From: Haemophilus sp. CCUG 60358
GTDB lineage: Bacteria; Pseudomonadota; Gammaproteobacteria; Enterobacterales; Pasteurellaceae
DNA length: 64,000 bases
NCBI RefSeq assembly: GCF_001679485.1
Contig: NZ_LZOZ01000008.1
Location: 447-64,446 of the forward strand
Direction: 5' to 3'
The first letter of the stretch is position 1, and each line of letters opens with the position of its first letter. A program made the position numbers and the translations under genes. This document shows positions 51,549-59,939 of this stretch, piece after piece. The notes beneath the pieces were generated by a model. The model did not search any database and had not been told where the DNA came from. It saw only the letters and a program-made list of their open reading frames with translations.

Positions 51549-52219
51549 GCTTTCACCTCCTCGGCGTAAAACGGCGGCACATCAATCACACCGTCTTTCA
51601 TTTGTGCACGGAAAAAATGCGGCGTGTTGCCGTGGTCAAAATCAATGTCGTGCAGCATCCAGCCCAAATCACGGTTTGCCTCGCTTTCCGATAAATCGGA
51701 CGGCGGCAGCGGTTCGCCCTCGTCAATCAAGGCAAAATCGGCAGGAAACTCACGCACGCCCAAACAAGGCTGCTGAAAGCATTGCCCTTTTTTCGCACGG
51801 CGTTTGAACATTTCAATATGCTTGGTAACGGTCTCATCCGCCCCCGCTTTTGCTGTCAGCACCGCATGGGCTTCAATCACATACGCCACGTCTTTAAGCA
51901 CCGTCGCTGCGCGCTGCTGGCGATCGTCTTCAATCAGCGTATATAAATCGGCAACGCTCTTGCGCTTCATCGCGCCGCTGACCTTACCCGCCGAAATCTT
52001 GCCACCCAACTCATTGCGCCGCACCGACTCAAACCGAATCGGCTTCAACACATAAATCCGGTCAATCACCCACCGAATCGCCGGCTTCCAATGCACCGCC
52101 GCCAAAATCCCGCGCGCCGCCGACGGCGTGATGACATCATAAGACACCCGCTCCACCTTCATCTCCGGACGGGTAAAACAGGCATAATCGCCCCAAATGT
52201 GTAGGCGGATTTGGTTCAT
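51545..52219 (-). CDS. cas5: Type I-C crRNA-processing protein Cas5 (Cas5d)
   Basis: 224 residues from the ATG at 52219 (MNQIRLHIWGDYACFTRPEM), preceded by AAAGGAG. An open start at 52252 is less likely. VSYDVITPSAARGILAAVHW is the family hallmark. In type I-C, which lacks Cas6, Cas5 cuts the pre-crRNA at the repeat hairpin. Directly upstream lies the TIR/SLATT cassette rather than cas3. Confidence 0.95.
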   Translation of the reverse strand: MNQIRLHIWGDYACFTRPEMKVERVSYDVITPSAARGILAAVHWKPAIRWVIDRIYVLKPIRFESVRRNELGGKISAGKVSGAMKRKSVADLYTLIEDDRQQRAATVLKDVAYVIEAHAVLTAKAGADETVTKHIEMFKRRAKKGQCFQQPCLGVREFPADFALIDEGEPLPPSDLSESEANRDLGWMLHDIDFDHGNTPHFFRAQMKDGVIDVPPFYAEEVKA

Positions 52220-52241
52220 TTGGTTCTCCTTTTTGTACACA

Positions 52242-52264
52242 CGCCCCTTCATAAAGAAGGGGCG
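52242..52264. repeat. GC-rich hairpin upstream of cas5
   Basis: CGCCCCTTC-ataaa-GAAGGGGCG, a perfect 9-bp stem, 23 bases ahead of the cas5 start. It has no T-run on the minus strand, so it is a weak terminator at best. It may be a truncated intergenic repeat or a transcript-stabilising structure between the cassette and cas5. Confidence 0.55.
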
Positions 52265-52291
52265 GATTAGCTGACTAATCTAACTACTTTA

Positions 52292-52323
52292 GTTTCAATC
52301 CACGCACGGTTAAGTGCGAAAAG
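52292..52323. repeat. Possible relic of a different type I-C CRISPR repeat
   Basis: GTTTCAATCCACGCAC (52292-52307) is the conserved 16-base start of the commonest type I-C repeat seen in many bacteria (ending ...GTGGATTGAAAC on the other strand). It is followed by GGTTAAGTGCG, which forms the CGCAC/GTGCG stem. It differs from the active array repeat here. Only one copy is present. AAGTGCG also resembles an uptake signal, so chance cannot be ruled out. Confidence 0.45.
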
Positions 52324-52365
52324 TTTTCAGATGACACTGATTAATACAATTAACAACTAAGAATC

Positions 52366-53223
52366 CTAAACATCTCTTCTTGCAGCCCATTGTGTATGCT
52401 CACGGCTAAAAGCATTTTCTGCATCGCCTACAAATTCGGAAAATCTATTTTCCTTGTCTATTGTTGCTAATTGTTCATTAATAAATACTATTTCATGAGC
52501 AGTAAGGGCATATGATGCAGATAGCTCAGTAAATCTTTTTGCCTGTATCCAACTTAACAAGCCACCTGCAATAGCAATCATTACATCAATAGGTAAAACT
52601 AAATCACCATACTTTATCTTGAATATAGATAAAATAAGAGCAATAGAATTTGCTGCAATTAATAACCAAAAAAATAAACTGGCTTTTTCTGTGTTCAATT
52701 TAGATTTTTTTTGATACCACAATAATTGCTCTTGAATTCTGTATTGCTTATAAAAATCTATCCTTTCTTGCAATGGAAGCTCTCTTATTTCATTCATTTT
52801 ATCTGTAGTTTGACTTTCACCAAGATGCTCTATAAATTTTTGACAAATAGATTTATTTTGTTCATAGATTTGCTTTAGTTTATTTCTAAATTCAGCTTGC
52901 GCCATTTCATTATCCTGAAAAGGCTCTGCTCTACAGATGTATCTCCAAGTTAACGTTTTTATTGATTCGGCTAAAGCACGTCCAGCATACCAATCGCGAT
53001 CTGGTCTTTCTTTAAATAGATAAATAGAACAACTTAAAGTGAATAAAAAAGCAATGCATTGAGCTATAGCCAGCCACCAGTAGTTTGAATTGAATATAGA
53101 TAAAATTGCGCTAACCACTAAAGCACATATATGAATTTTTAAAAACTTAAAGAAATGTTTTTGTGATTTTAAAGAAAGTGAATCAGCATCACGATACAAT
53201 GCAGGAAAATCTTGTTTTTCCAT
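52366..53223 (-). CDS. SLATT/DUF4231-like four-helix membrane protein, likely effector
   Basis: 285 residues. Two helical hairpins: about 27-70 (IHICALVVSAILSIFNSN, WWLAIAQCIAFLFTLSCSIY) and about 185-230 (FFWLLIAANSIALILSIF, LPIDVMIAIAGGLLSWIQ). A charged stretch lies between them (ERPDRDWYAGRALAESIKTL, TWRYICRAEPFQDN), and the end is cytoplasmic. This is the layout of SLATT/DUF4231 proteins, predicted membrane effectors of nucleotide-signalling conflict systems. AGGAGG precedes the ATG, 9 bp after the TIR gene. AT-rich. Inference: a pore that opens on a signal made by the two TIR proteins. Confidence 0.78.
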   Translation of the reverse strand: MEKQDFPALYRDADSLSLKSQKHFFKFLKIHICALVVSAILSIFNSNYWWLAIAQCIAFLFTLSCSIYLFKERPDRDWYAGRALAESIKTLTWRYICRAEPFQDNEMAQAEFRNKLKQIYEQNKSICQKFIEHLGESQTTDKMNEIRELPLQERIDFYKQYRIQEQLLWYQKKSKLNTEKASLFFWLLIAANSIALILSIFKIKYGDLVLPIDVMIAIAGGLLSWIQAKRFTELSASYALTAHEIVFINEQLATIDKENRFSEFVGDAENAFSREHTQWAARRDV

Positions 53224-53232
53224 TTATACCTC

Positions 53233-53709
53233 CTAAATTTTATAGCCTAGATTTTTATATACAAAATCCTTATAGATCCAATTTCCACTATCCTTCATTT
53301 GATAATTCTCCAAAGCATAAGCAATAATTTGAGGAGAAAATGGTACAAAGATAGCACCAACACCCTGAATGATTTTAGGACAAGTATTTGGATTCATATA
53401 ACGAGATCTATCAAGATTTACCCCAATAATCCGGCAGCCTTTTTCCAAGGCAACTTCTAATTCCCAACATACATACTTATGTTTAGATCTTGTGTCTTGG
53501 CCAATTAAAGAAATAAAAGTTCCAGCCATATTAATGCGTTCTCTACATTTCTTTTTAATATACGCTTCATTTTCAGAATTAATTTCTTGAGCTAACTGAC
53601 AATCAACAAAATTGAAATCAATTTTTGAATTATTTTTCCAGGCACACATAAGCCGATAATAATGAATATCTGTGCTACTGAAACCAACAAATGTTCTAGG
53701 TAAACCCAT
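53233..53709 (-). CDS. TIR-like (Thoeris ThsB/DUF1863 family) protein, second
   Basis: 158 residues. MGLPRTFVGFSSTDIHYYRL opens the fold, FNFVDCQLAQEINSENE contains the loop, INMAGTFISLIGQDT is the central strand, and KYVCWELEVALEKGCRIIGV carries the presumed catalytic Glu83. This matches the TIR-like family that includes ThsB of Thoeris, whose members turn NAD into cyclic-ADP-ribose-type signals on phage infection. AGGAG precedes the ATG, 12 bp after the first TIR gene. It is not a duplicate of its neighbour: identity is low outside the core. Confidence 0.8.
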   Translation of the reverse strand: MGLPRTFVGFSSTDIHYYRLMCAWKNNSKIDFNFVDCQLAQEINSENEAYIKKKCRERINMAGTFISLIGQDTRSKHKYVCWELEVALEKGCRIIGVNLDRSRYMNPNTCPKIIQGVGAIFVPFSPQIIAYALENYQMKDSGNWIYKDFVYKNLGYKI

Positions 53710-53721
53710 TTTTAACTCCTA

Positions 53722-54126
53722 TCATTTGGCGTAACTGCGAATAGCTTGAACAATTGATTCAGTATTCCAACGAATATCTATAATCGAATTATCAAAAACA
53801 ACTTTAGAAATTCGTTCTTGTCCACGAGGAATAATGCCTACAATAGGGATGCCTAACGCTCTTGCCGTTTCTATTTCCCACTTCATCCAATCACTATGGC
53901 TTGCATAGATTCCAGCAAGAGCAAGAAGAATATCTGAATTTTTTATTCTCTCTTTCAATTGCTGCTTAATATAAATTGCATTTACGGAATTTATAGGGTT
54001 ATTTTTAGTAACCTCTTGTGGATCATAGTAAAAATATCCTCGGCTACTTAATAAGTTATGAAGACTAACAAGATCATTTGAATGATCCCAAGAATGACTA
54101 ACAAAAATACTATATGTTTTAACCAT
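53722..54126 (-). CDS. TIR-like (Thoeris ThsB/DUF1863 family) protein, first
   Basis: 134 residues. TYSIFVSHSWDHSNDLVSLH is the first strand and box, KERIKNSDILLALAGIYASH is the central strand, and SDWMKWEIETARALGIPIVG carries the presumed catalytic Glu84. It is the promoter-proximal gene of the cassette. A TTGATT-17-TAATAT promoter lies upstream, and only a weak AAAGAAA precedes the ATG. Two different TIR proteins could widen phage sensing, as in multi-ThsB Thoeris systems, or act as a heteromer. Confidence 0.8.
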   Translation of the reverse strand: MVKTYSIFVSHSWDHSNDLVSLHNLLSSRGYFYYDPQEVTKNNPINSVNAIYIKQQLKERIKNSDILLALAGIYASHSDWMKWEIETARALGIPIVGIIPRGQERISKVVFDNSIIDIRWNTESIVQAIRSYAK

Positions 54127-54204
54127 AATTAGTTTCTTTTATTAATTATCTAAACGTTATTTAGCCACTATGTATTCTCAAACAGCTCTAATGACTTTAT
54201 GGAT

Positions 54205-54233
54205 ATATTACTCTTGCATTTCTCAAAAATCAA
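54205..54233 (-). promoter_or_regulatory. Putative promoter of the TIR-TIR-SLATT cassette
   Basis: On the minus strand TTGATT (complement of 54228-54233), a 17-base spacer and TAATAT (complement of 54205-54210), about 79 bases before the first TIR gene. It suggests the cassette can be expressed without cas3 read-through and could also drive cas5 to cas2. Confidence 0.55.
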
Positions 54234-54272
54234 CTTCTAAAGAAGTTAAATTATTTTCCTTATAAACCAAAC

Positions 54273-56564
54273 TTAAAACACCAAACTCTCCCCCTTCAAA
54301 AACTCCGTATCCTCCCAACTCAAACCCGCCACATCATCATACAAATCCAATCCAATCAGCGTATAAAACTGTTTGCCGAAGTTTTTCTCGTTAATCGGTT
54401 CGATACGCCCTGCTTTATACAAGGCGGCGAAGGCTTTTTCGGGGATTTGGACGGTGTAGGGTTGCAGTTTGCGTAAGAGTCCGCCGATGTGGTCGGCGTG
54501 GTGCAGGCTGCTGATGAGGTTTTCGGCCTCTTTGTCGAACGGAATAATCAGCGGCTGCATGTGGCTTTCGATCATGCGGAATTTGTCGGCGATGGTTTGA
54601 AATGGGAAATCGAGGCTTTGCCCTGTATCGTTGTGCATTTTCAGAATTTTTTTATTGTCCAGTTCGCCGCCTTTTAATTGATAAAGTTCGGCGAAATAGG
54701 CGGCGACGGCTTGGGTGGATAAGAGGTCGTCTGAAAACTCATCGGCAATCAAGCGTATAACAGCGGCTTGGGCGGCAAGTTCAGGCGGAGCTTTCCATTG
54801 TTCTTCTGGCGTAAATATCCAGACAAAACTGTTTTCAGACGGCCTTTTGCCTTCGCGGTTGCAACGTCCTGCAGCTTGGGCAACGCTATCTAAACCTGCT
54901 TCGGCGCGCATCACCAGCGGAAAATCTACATCCACACCTGCTTCAATTAAGGAGGTGGCGATAACGCGGCAGGGTTCGTCGTTTTTCAGACGGCCTAGGA
55001 TTTCATCGAGCTTTTGGCTACGGTGTTTGGCACACATTAAGGTGGTCAGATGGAATGTGCCGTCAAGGTGTTTGGCTTGGTCGTACAGGCTGCGGGCGTG
55101 GCGGCGGTTATTGACGATAACGAGCATTTGCGGGTGTTCGGCAAGTTTGGCGAGCAGGTCGGCGTCGGTTTGTGTGCCGATGTGTTGCACGGTGGTGCGG
55201 CGCAGTTTGTCGAAAAGTGCGGTCGGTTTTGGGGCTATTTCGCGCACGTTTTCAAAGCCGCGATAGAAGCCGTTTTCGGCTTGCACGGCTGGCTGGGTGG
55301 CGGTGCACATGACGACAGAGCAATGGTAGTTTTGCGCCAATTCTTTGATGGCTTGCATGATGGGTAGCAAAAGATTGAGCGGCAGCATTTGCGCTTCGTC
55401 GAGAATGATGACGGAGCCTGCGATGTTGTGCAGTTTGCGGCAGCGCGAGGAGCGGTCGGCAAAGAGGGATTCGAAGAATTGCACGGCGGTGGTCACGACA
55501 ATCGGCGCGTCCCAGTTTTCCGAGGCAAGGCGCAATTTGTCTTTGGTGGCCTCATTTTGCAGTTTGCCGTCGTCAAAAGTGCTGTGGTGCTCCAACACGG
55601 CTTGTTCGCCTAATTCGCCAAAGGCTTTGCGAAACTCAGCGGCGTTTTGCTCGATGATGCTGGTGAATGGGATGACGTAAATGACGCGCCGCATTCCGTG
55701 ATGTTTGGCATGTTCCAGCGCAAATGCCATGGAAGTGAAGGTTTTACCACCGCCGGTCGGCACGGTGAGCGAGAACAGCCCTTGCGGCTGTGCCGCTTGT
55801 TCTACGGCATGATCGAGAATTTCGCTGCGCAGGCGGTTTAAGGCAGAGTTGCGTTTTTCGGCTTCGGTTTGCTCTGGAGCTTGGGCGATACGTCGTCTGA
55901 AATCGTTGATAAATTGATTGAAATTGTGTTGTAAGGCGTTTAAATCGGGATAACCCCCGCGCTCGACGGCTTTGTTTTCTAGGTTTGAATAAAAGGCTTC
56001 TGTGTCGAGGTAATCAGCATCCACCAAGCAGGAATAGAGCATTCGAGTGAAGAAGGCGTAGGAGAAAAAAGGATGATGCGCATCGGCTTTGAGTGGTGGG
56101 GCGGATAGGTTTTGAGGGAGCTTGATTTCTTGTTGCCACAGATTATCGAGAGTGGGAATATCTGCACCAAATTGCAATGCCAAACGCTGTTTCAAAGTAC
56201 TGCGGTTATCGCCTTCACCGTTTCCATTTGCCAATCCCGCATGATGCCCCGCAATGCAAAACGCCATCAGCTTACCAATAACTTTTCCCCAACGCTCGAT
56301 AGCAATTTTGGCTCCTGCGGTAGCATGATCGACTGATGGGCCACCATGTAATCGGTGATTAAAGGGTTCCGAATATTTCCCTAAGTCATGAAGCTGCCCC
56401 GTCTGACAGGCAATTTCCTGCGCACCAAATACCTGAGCAAACTCCGCCGCCATTTCACCAACATTGACCGAATGGCTTTGCAAGGTTTGCCAATGTTCGT
56501 AAGGCAAGAGATTTCCGAGTTCGTCTTGGGCGGAATGGGCGTAGTAGGAGAGTTTCGCAAACAT
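54273..56564 (-). CDS. cas3: CRISPR-associated helicase-nuclease Cas3
   Basis: 763 residues. The HD nuclease domain is N-terminal (GQLHDLGKYSEPFNHRLHG, later AGHHAGLANG). The helicase has TVPTGGGKTFTSMAFA (Walker A), ILDEAQMLPL (DExH) and AAGRCNREGK near the end. It unwinds and degrades target DNA after Cascade binds. Four exact or core Neisseria uptake words (54724, 54834, 54985, 55892) and one Haemophilus signal (55215-55223) lie inside. It heads the operon with its own promoter. Confidence 0.97.
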   Translation of the reverse strand: MFAKLSYYAHSAQDELGNLLPYEHWQTLQSHSVNVGEMAAEFAQVFGAQEIACQTGQLHDLGKYSEPFNHRLHGGPSVDHATAGAKIAIERWGKVIGKLMAFCIAGHHAGLANGNGEGDNRSTLKQRLALQFGADIPTLDNLWQQEIKLPQNLSAPPLKADAHHPFFSYAFFTRMLYSCLVDADYLDTEAFYSNLENKAVERGGYPDLNALQHNFNQFINDFRRRIAQAPEQTEAEKRNSALNRLRSEILDHAVEQAAQPQGLFSLTVPTGGGKTFTSMAFALEHAKHHGMRRVIYVIPFTSIIEQNAAEFRKAFGELGEQAVLEHHSTFDDGKLQNEATKDKLRLASENWDAPIVVTTAVQFFESLFADRSSRCRKLHNIAGSVIILDEAQMLPLNLLLPIMQAIKELAQNYHCSVVMCTATQPAVQAENGFYRGFENVREIAPKPTALFDKLRRTTVQHIGTQTDADLLAKLAEHPQMLVIVNNRRHARSLYDQAKHLDGTFHLTTLMCAKHRSQKLDEILGRLKNDEPCRVIATSLIEAGVDVDFPLVMRAEAGLDSVAQAAGRCNREGKRPSENSFVWIFTPEEQWKAPPELAAQAAVIRLIADEFSDDLLSTQAVAAYFAELYQLKGGELDNKKILKMHNDTGQSLDFPFQTIADKFRMIESHMQPLIIPFDKEAENLISSLHHADHIGGLLRKLQPYTVQIPEKAFAALYKAGRIEPINEKNFGKQFYTLIGLDLYDDVAGLSWEDTEFLKGESLVF

Positions 56565-56607
56565 AAAATAATCCCTTATATTTATGATTACTTTAATTAC
56601 TTTGCTT

Positions 56608-56637
56608 AATTTACTCCTAATCTCATTTTAATGTCAA
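56608..56637 (-). promoter_or_regulatory. Promoter of the cas operon
   Basis: On the minus strand a consensus TTGACA (complement of 56632-56637), an 18-base spacer and TAAATT (complement of 56608-56613), 44 bases ahead of the cas3 ATG. The ribosome site is AAGGGA. The rest of the 298-bp gap to trhP is AT-rich with no gene. Confidence 0.7.
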
Positions 56638-56739
56638 GAATCATTTTTTATATATTTATTATAAATAATATGAAGTTAATTGATTTTAAAATGGAGTGAT
56701 TTATATGATTTTGGAGTGCCTTTTTAGGGCATAAAAAAA

Positions 56740-56763
56740 GCCCTTTCAAAAAGGTGAAAGGGC
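56740..56763 (-). terminator. Terminator of trhP, right edge of the CRISPR island
   Basis: GCCCTTTCA / TGAAAGGGC with a 6-base loop and a T-run on the minus strand, 100 bases past the trhP stop. Sequence to its left belongs to the inserted locus or its promoter. Confidence 0.78.
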
Positions 56764-56862
56764 AAAATATTTGGAGTCATACTATGAGTTGTTGAATTAA
56801 CAAATCAGGTATGGGATGTATTATAGTGCATTCATTAACAAATGCAACATTTTTTTAACAAA

Positions 56863-58242
56863 TTAATTGTGTGGATTGCGTGTGTTGGTGTTGACCAAGT
56901 TACGCATCAACAATGCATAATCAAGTTGGACGTCTTGTGGCACATCTAAAAAAACAAAGTGTCCATCGCCGAGTGCAGCTTCCACATTTTCGTTTTTGCG
57001 ATTGAGCATTTTTTCAATTTTAAAGACGATGTTGCCTTGTGGAGTCATCATTTCTACTTCATCACCAAGCAAGAATTTGTTTTTCACTGCGACTTCGGCC
57101 ATACCTTGTTCATTACGTTTACCGGTAAATTCACCGACAAATTGTTGGCGTTCAGAGATAGAGTAGCCATATTCGTAATTTTGGTATTCATCGTGCGTAT
57201 GACGACGTAAGAAACCTTCGGTATAACCACGATGCGCAAGGGATTCCAAGGTATCCATTAAGCTTTCATCAAATGGTTTGCCCGCAGCTGCGTCATCAAT
57301 GGCTTTGCGATAAACTTGTGCGGTTCTTGCGCAGTAATAGAATGATTTAGTACGGCCTTCGATTTTTAGAGAATGCACACCAAGTGCGGTCAATTTTTCC
57401 ACGTGTTGTACTGCACGCAGATCCTTTGAGTTCATAAAGTAGGTGCCATGCTCATCTTCAAACGCTGTCATTTGCTCATCTGGCTTTTGTGATTCGGTAT
57501 AAAGGAAGACTTTATCTGTTACCGCACCTTCGCCCAAGGTTGGCGCCACATTTTTCACTTCAATTTGTTGAGCGGGATCGATTTTAGGCACAATGTTGCC
57601 TACTTCATCCGTAGTGCCTTCTTCCATTTTGTATTCCCAACGGCAAGCATTGGTACAGGTACCTTGGTTTGGGTCGCGTTTGTTGATATAGCCAGAAAGC
57701 AAGCAACGGCCAGAATACGCCATGCACAACGCACCGTGTACGAAAATTTCGAGTTCGATATCTGGCACATGTTGGCGAATTTCAGCGATCTCTTCAATGG
57801 ATAATTCGCGTGACAAAATCACACGGGTTAACCCCATTTGTTTCCAGAATTTCACCGTTGCCCAGTTTACCGCATTCGCTTGTACTGAAAGGTGAATATC
57901 AATATCCGGGAAGTTTTCACGCACCAACATGATTAAGCCTGGGTCAGACATAATTAAGGCATCAGGGCCCATGTCGATGACAGGTTGTAAATCTTTAATA
58001 AAGGTTTTGAGTTTGGAGTTATGCGGCGCAATGTTCACTACTACATAGAATTTTTTGCCAAGCGCATGGGCTTCATCGATCCCGATTTTTAAATTGGCGT
58101 GATTAAATTCATTATTGCGTACACGTAAGCTATAACGTGGTTGGCCTGCATAAACTGCATCCGCGCCATACGCGAAGGCGTAGCGCATATTTTTAAGGGA
58201 GCCCGCAGGGGAGAGTAATTCAGGTTTAAATGGGGTTGTCAT
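56863..58242 (-). CDS. trhP: tRNA 5-hydroxyuridine synthase TrhP (YegQ, U32 family)
   Basis: 459 residues. ELLSPAGSLKNMRYAFAYGA, DAVYAGQPRYSLRVRNNEFN and SLKIEGRTKSFYYCA are U32 hallmarks. The cysteine cluster ALCMAYSGRCLLSGYI, GTCTNACRWEY is intact. The E. coli homologue makes 5-hydroxyuridine at tRNA position 34 using prephenate. An older name is YegQ protease. It is the right-hand neighbour of the CRISPR island. Confidence 0.92.
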   Translation of the reverse strand: MTTPFKPELLSPAGSLKNMRYAFAYGADAVYAGQPRYSLRVRNNEFNHANLKIGIDEAHALGKKFYVVVNIAPHNSKLKTFIKDLQPVIDMGPDALIMSDPGLIMLVRENFPDIDIHLSVQANAVNWATVKFWKQMGLTRVILSRELSIEEIAEIRQHVPDIELEIFVHGALCMAYSGRCLLSGYINKRDPNQGTCTNACRWEYKMEEGTTDEVGNIVPKIDPAQQIEVKNVAPTLGEGAVTDKVFLYTESQKPDEQMTAFEDEHGTYFMNSKDLRAVQHVEKLTALGVHSLKIEGRTKSFYYCARTAQVYRKAIDDAAAGKPFDESLMDTLESLAHRGYTEGFLRRHTHDEYQNYEYGYSISERQQFVGEFTGKRNEQGMAEVAVKNKFLLGDEVEMMTPQGNIVFKIEKMLNRKNENVEAALGDGHFVFLDVPQDVQLDYALLMRNLVNTNTRNPHN

Positions 58243-58382
58243 AATGTTCTCTTGTCTGATTTCAGGTCAGTAGCTTGCTTTTGGCAAGCCGTAGTAAAGG
58301 CCTGTATTTTAGGCGGATTTAGGGATTTGTAAAGTAAAAGTGCGGTTGGTTTTTCGATTGTTTTTTTAGGCTAGAAATAAAA

Positions 58383-58405
58383 AAGGCGAACTATTCGTTC
58401 GCCTT
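58383..58405 (-). terminator. Terminator of the purine permease gene
   Basis: AAGGCGAAC / GTTCGCCTT with a 5-base loop, followed by TTTTTTA on the minus strand. Confidence 0.82.
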
Positions 58406-58422
58406 ATCATGATGATATTTAA

Positions 58423-59739
58423 TTAAATCGCCCAGCCGCCAGCATAGAATGCGACAAGTACAATGGCGATGATAATTGTACCGATGTTGAGTTTTTTCAC
58501 ATCGCCACTCACGATACGACCAATCACTAACGCTGCAAAGCCAAGCATGATACCCGTTACGATGTTTGCCGTTAATACGATGAATACTGCACAAACTAAG
58601 CCGCTCATTGCGCCCACGAAATCATCGAAGTCTAATTTGCTCACATTGCTTAGCATTAATAAGCCCACATACATTAACGCCGGTGCAGTTGCGTAACCTG
58701 GCACTAAGAATGCAAGTGGTTGGAAGAATAACATTAATAAGAATAATACGCCGACCACGATAGCGGTGATACCCGTTTTACCGCCTGCGGCTGTCCCTGC
58801 TGCTGATTCGATATAAACAGCGGCTGGCGCAGTACCAAATAAACCTGAGAATAAGCTACTTACAGAGTCAGAGGTTAAGGCTTTGCCACCGTTGATGATT
58901 TGTCCGTCTTTGTCTAATAAGTCCGCTTGTCCTGCAACGGCACGAATCGTACCTGTTGCATCAAATACGGCAGTCATCACTAAAGCAAAGACAATGGGTA
59001 AAATGGCAGGTTGTAATGCACCTTGTAAATCTAATTGTAAGAAAAGTGAGTTTTCACCAAAGGTTGGCATTTTGAAGATTTGGCCATTGAATGTGACGTT
59101 TGGATCGAAGATTAAACCGACGATAGTAATCGCGATGATGACCCATAAAATTCCGCCTTTCACTTTCATTTTTTCTAAACCGATAATGAATGCAAGACCG
59201 ATTAAGGACATCATTACTGGGAACGAGGTGAAATCACCTAATTTAACTGGTAAACCCGCTTGGTTGCCGACCACTAAGCCTACGCCGTTTGCGGCGATTA
59301 AAAGTAAGAATAAGCCGATCCCGATCCCTGCACCATGCGCGATACTTGATGGCAGGTTACGTAAGATCCATGAACGAATACCTGTTGCCGAAATTAAGGT
59401 GAACACCAAACCCATAAGGAATACAGCACCTAATGCCACAGGAATAGAAACACCTTGCCCAATGACTAAGCTAAATGCGGTGAAAGCGGTTAATGAAATG
59501 GCACATCCGATCGCCATTGGCGCATTTGCCCAAAAGCCGATTAAAATCGAACCAAGCCCCGCCACTAAACAGGTTGCGATAAACACTGATTCAGCCGGAA
59601 AGCCTGCATCACCAAGCATTTTAGGCACAACAATCACGGAATACACCATGGCTAAGAAGGTGGTTAAACCCGCAATGATTTCTTGACGAACCGTTGAACC
59701 GCGTTTGCTGAGTTCAAAGGTTTTTTCTAAACTTGACAT
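58423..59739 (-). CDS. NCS2-family purine (adenine/guanine/hypoxanthine) permease
   Basis: 438 residues from the ATG at 59739 ([20 protein letters not shown]) with AGGGGA upstream. About twelve to fourteen helices, with FVTA-like [40 protein letters not shown] and [13 protein letters not shown], all typical of AzgA-like permeases such as PurP and GhxP. A PurR-like box lies just upstream, which fits purine uptake controlled with purH. Confidence 0.9.
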   Translation of the reverse strand: MSSLEKTFELSKRGSTVRQEIIAGLTTFLAMVYSVIVVPKMLGDAGFPAESVFIATCLVAGLGSILIGFWANAPMAIGCAISLTAFTAFSLVIGQGVSIPVALGAVFLMGLVFTLISATGIRSWILRNLPSSIAHGAGIGIGLFLLLIAANGVGLVVGNQAGLPVKLGDFTSFPVMMSLIGLAFIIGLEKMKVKGGILWVIIAITIVGLIFDPNVTFNGQIFKMPTFGENSLFLQLDLQGALQPAILPIVFALVMTAVFDATGTIRAVAGQADLLDKDGQIINGGKALTSDSVSSLFSGLFGTAPAAVYIESAAGTAAGGKTGITAIVVGVLFLLMLFFQPLAFLVPGYATAPALMYVGLLMLSNVSKLDFDDFVGAMSGLVCAVFIVLTANIVTGIMLGFAALVIGRIVSGDVKKLNIGTIIIAIVLVAFYAGGWAI

Positions 59740-59798
59740 AAAGTCCCCTAGGTTAATAATCAAAAAAAAGACGTGCTATTTTATAGCAAATTATTTAA

Positions 59799-59814
59799 AA
59801 GTAAACGTTTGCGC
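59799..59814 (-). promoter_or_regulatory. PurR-like operator of the purine permease gene
   Basis: AAGTAAACGTTTGCGC matches the purH PurR box at 13 of 16 positions, including the central AAACGTTTGCG. It lies 60 bases ahead of the permease start, upstream of a TATAAA-like -10 on the minus strand. Confidence 0.7.
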
Positions 59815-59939
59815 AATCGTTTTTTGTCAGTCTGGCGGGAAAGTGCAGTTGGTTTTGAGGATGTTTTTCGCATATTTTTTTATCGACTAAAAACTGCTAT
59901 ACTCTGAACGTTTTTAACGTAATCAAAAAAGGAAAAACA

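Noticed and set aside
52242..52264. Terminator between the SLATT gene and cas5
   Set aside because: The hairpin is strong but lacks a T-run on the minus strand, so read-through into cas5 is more likely.
44590..56564. Transposon or prophage carrying the CRISPR region
   Set aside because: No integrase, transposase, tRNA end or flanking direct repeat was seen. Transformation with homologous flanks is the simpler route.
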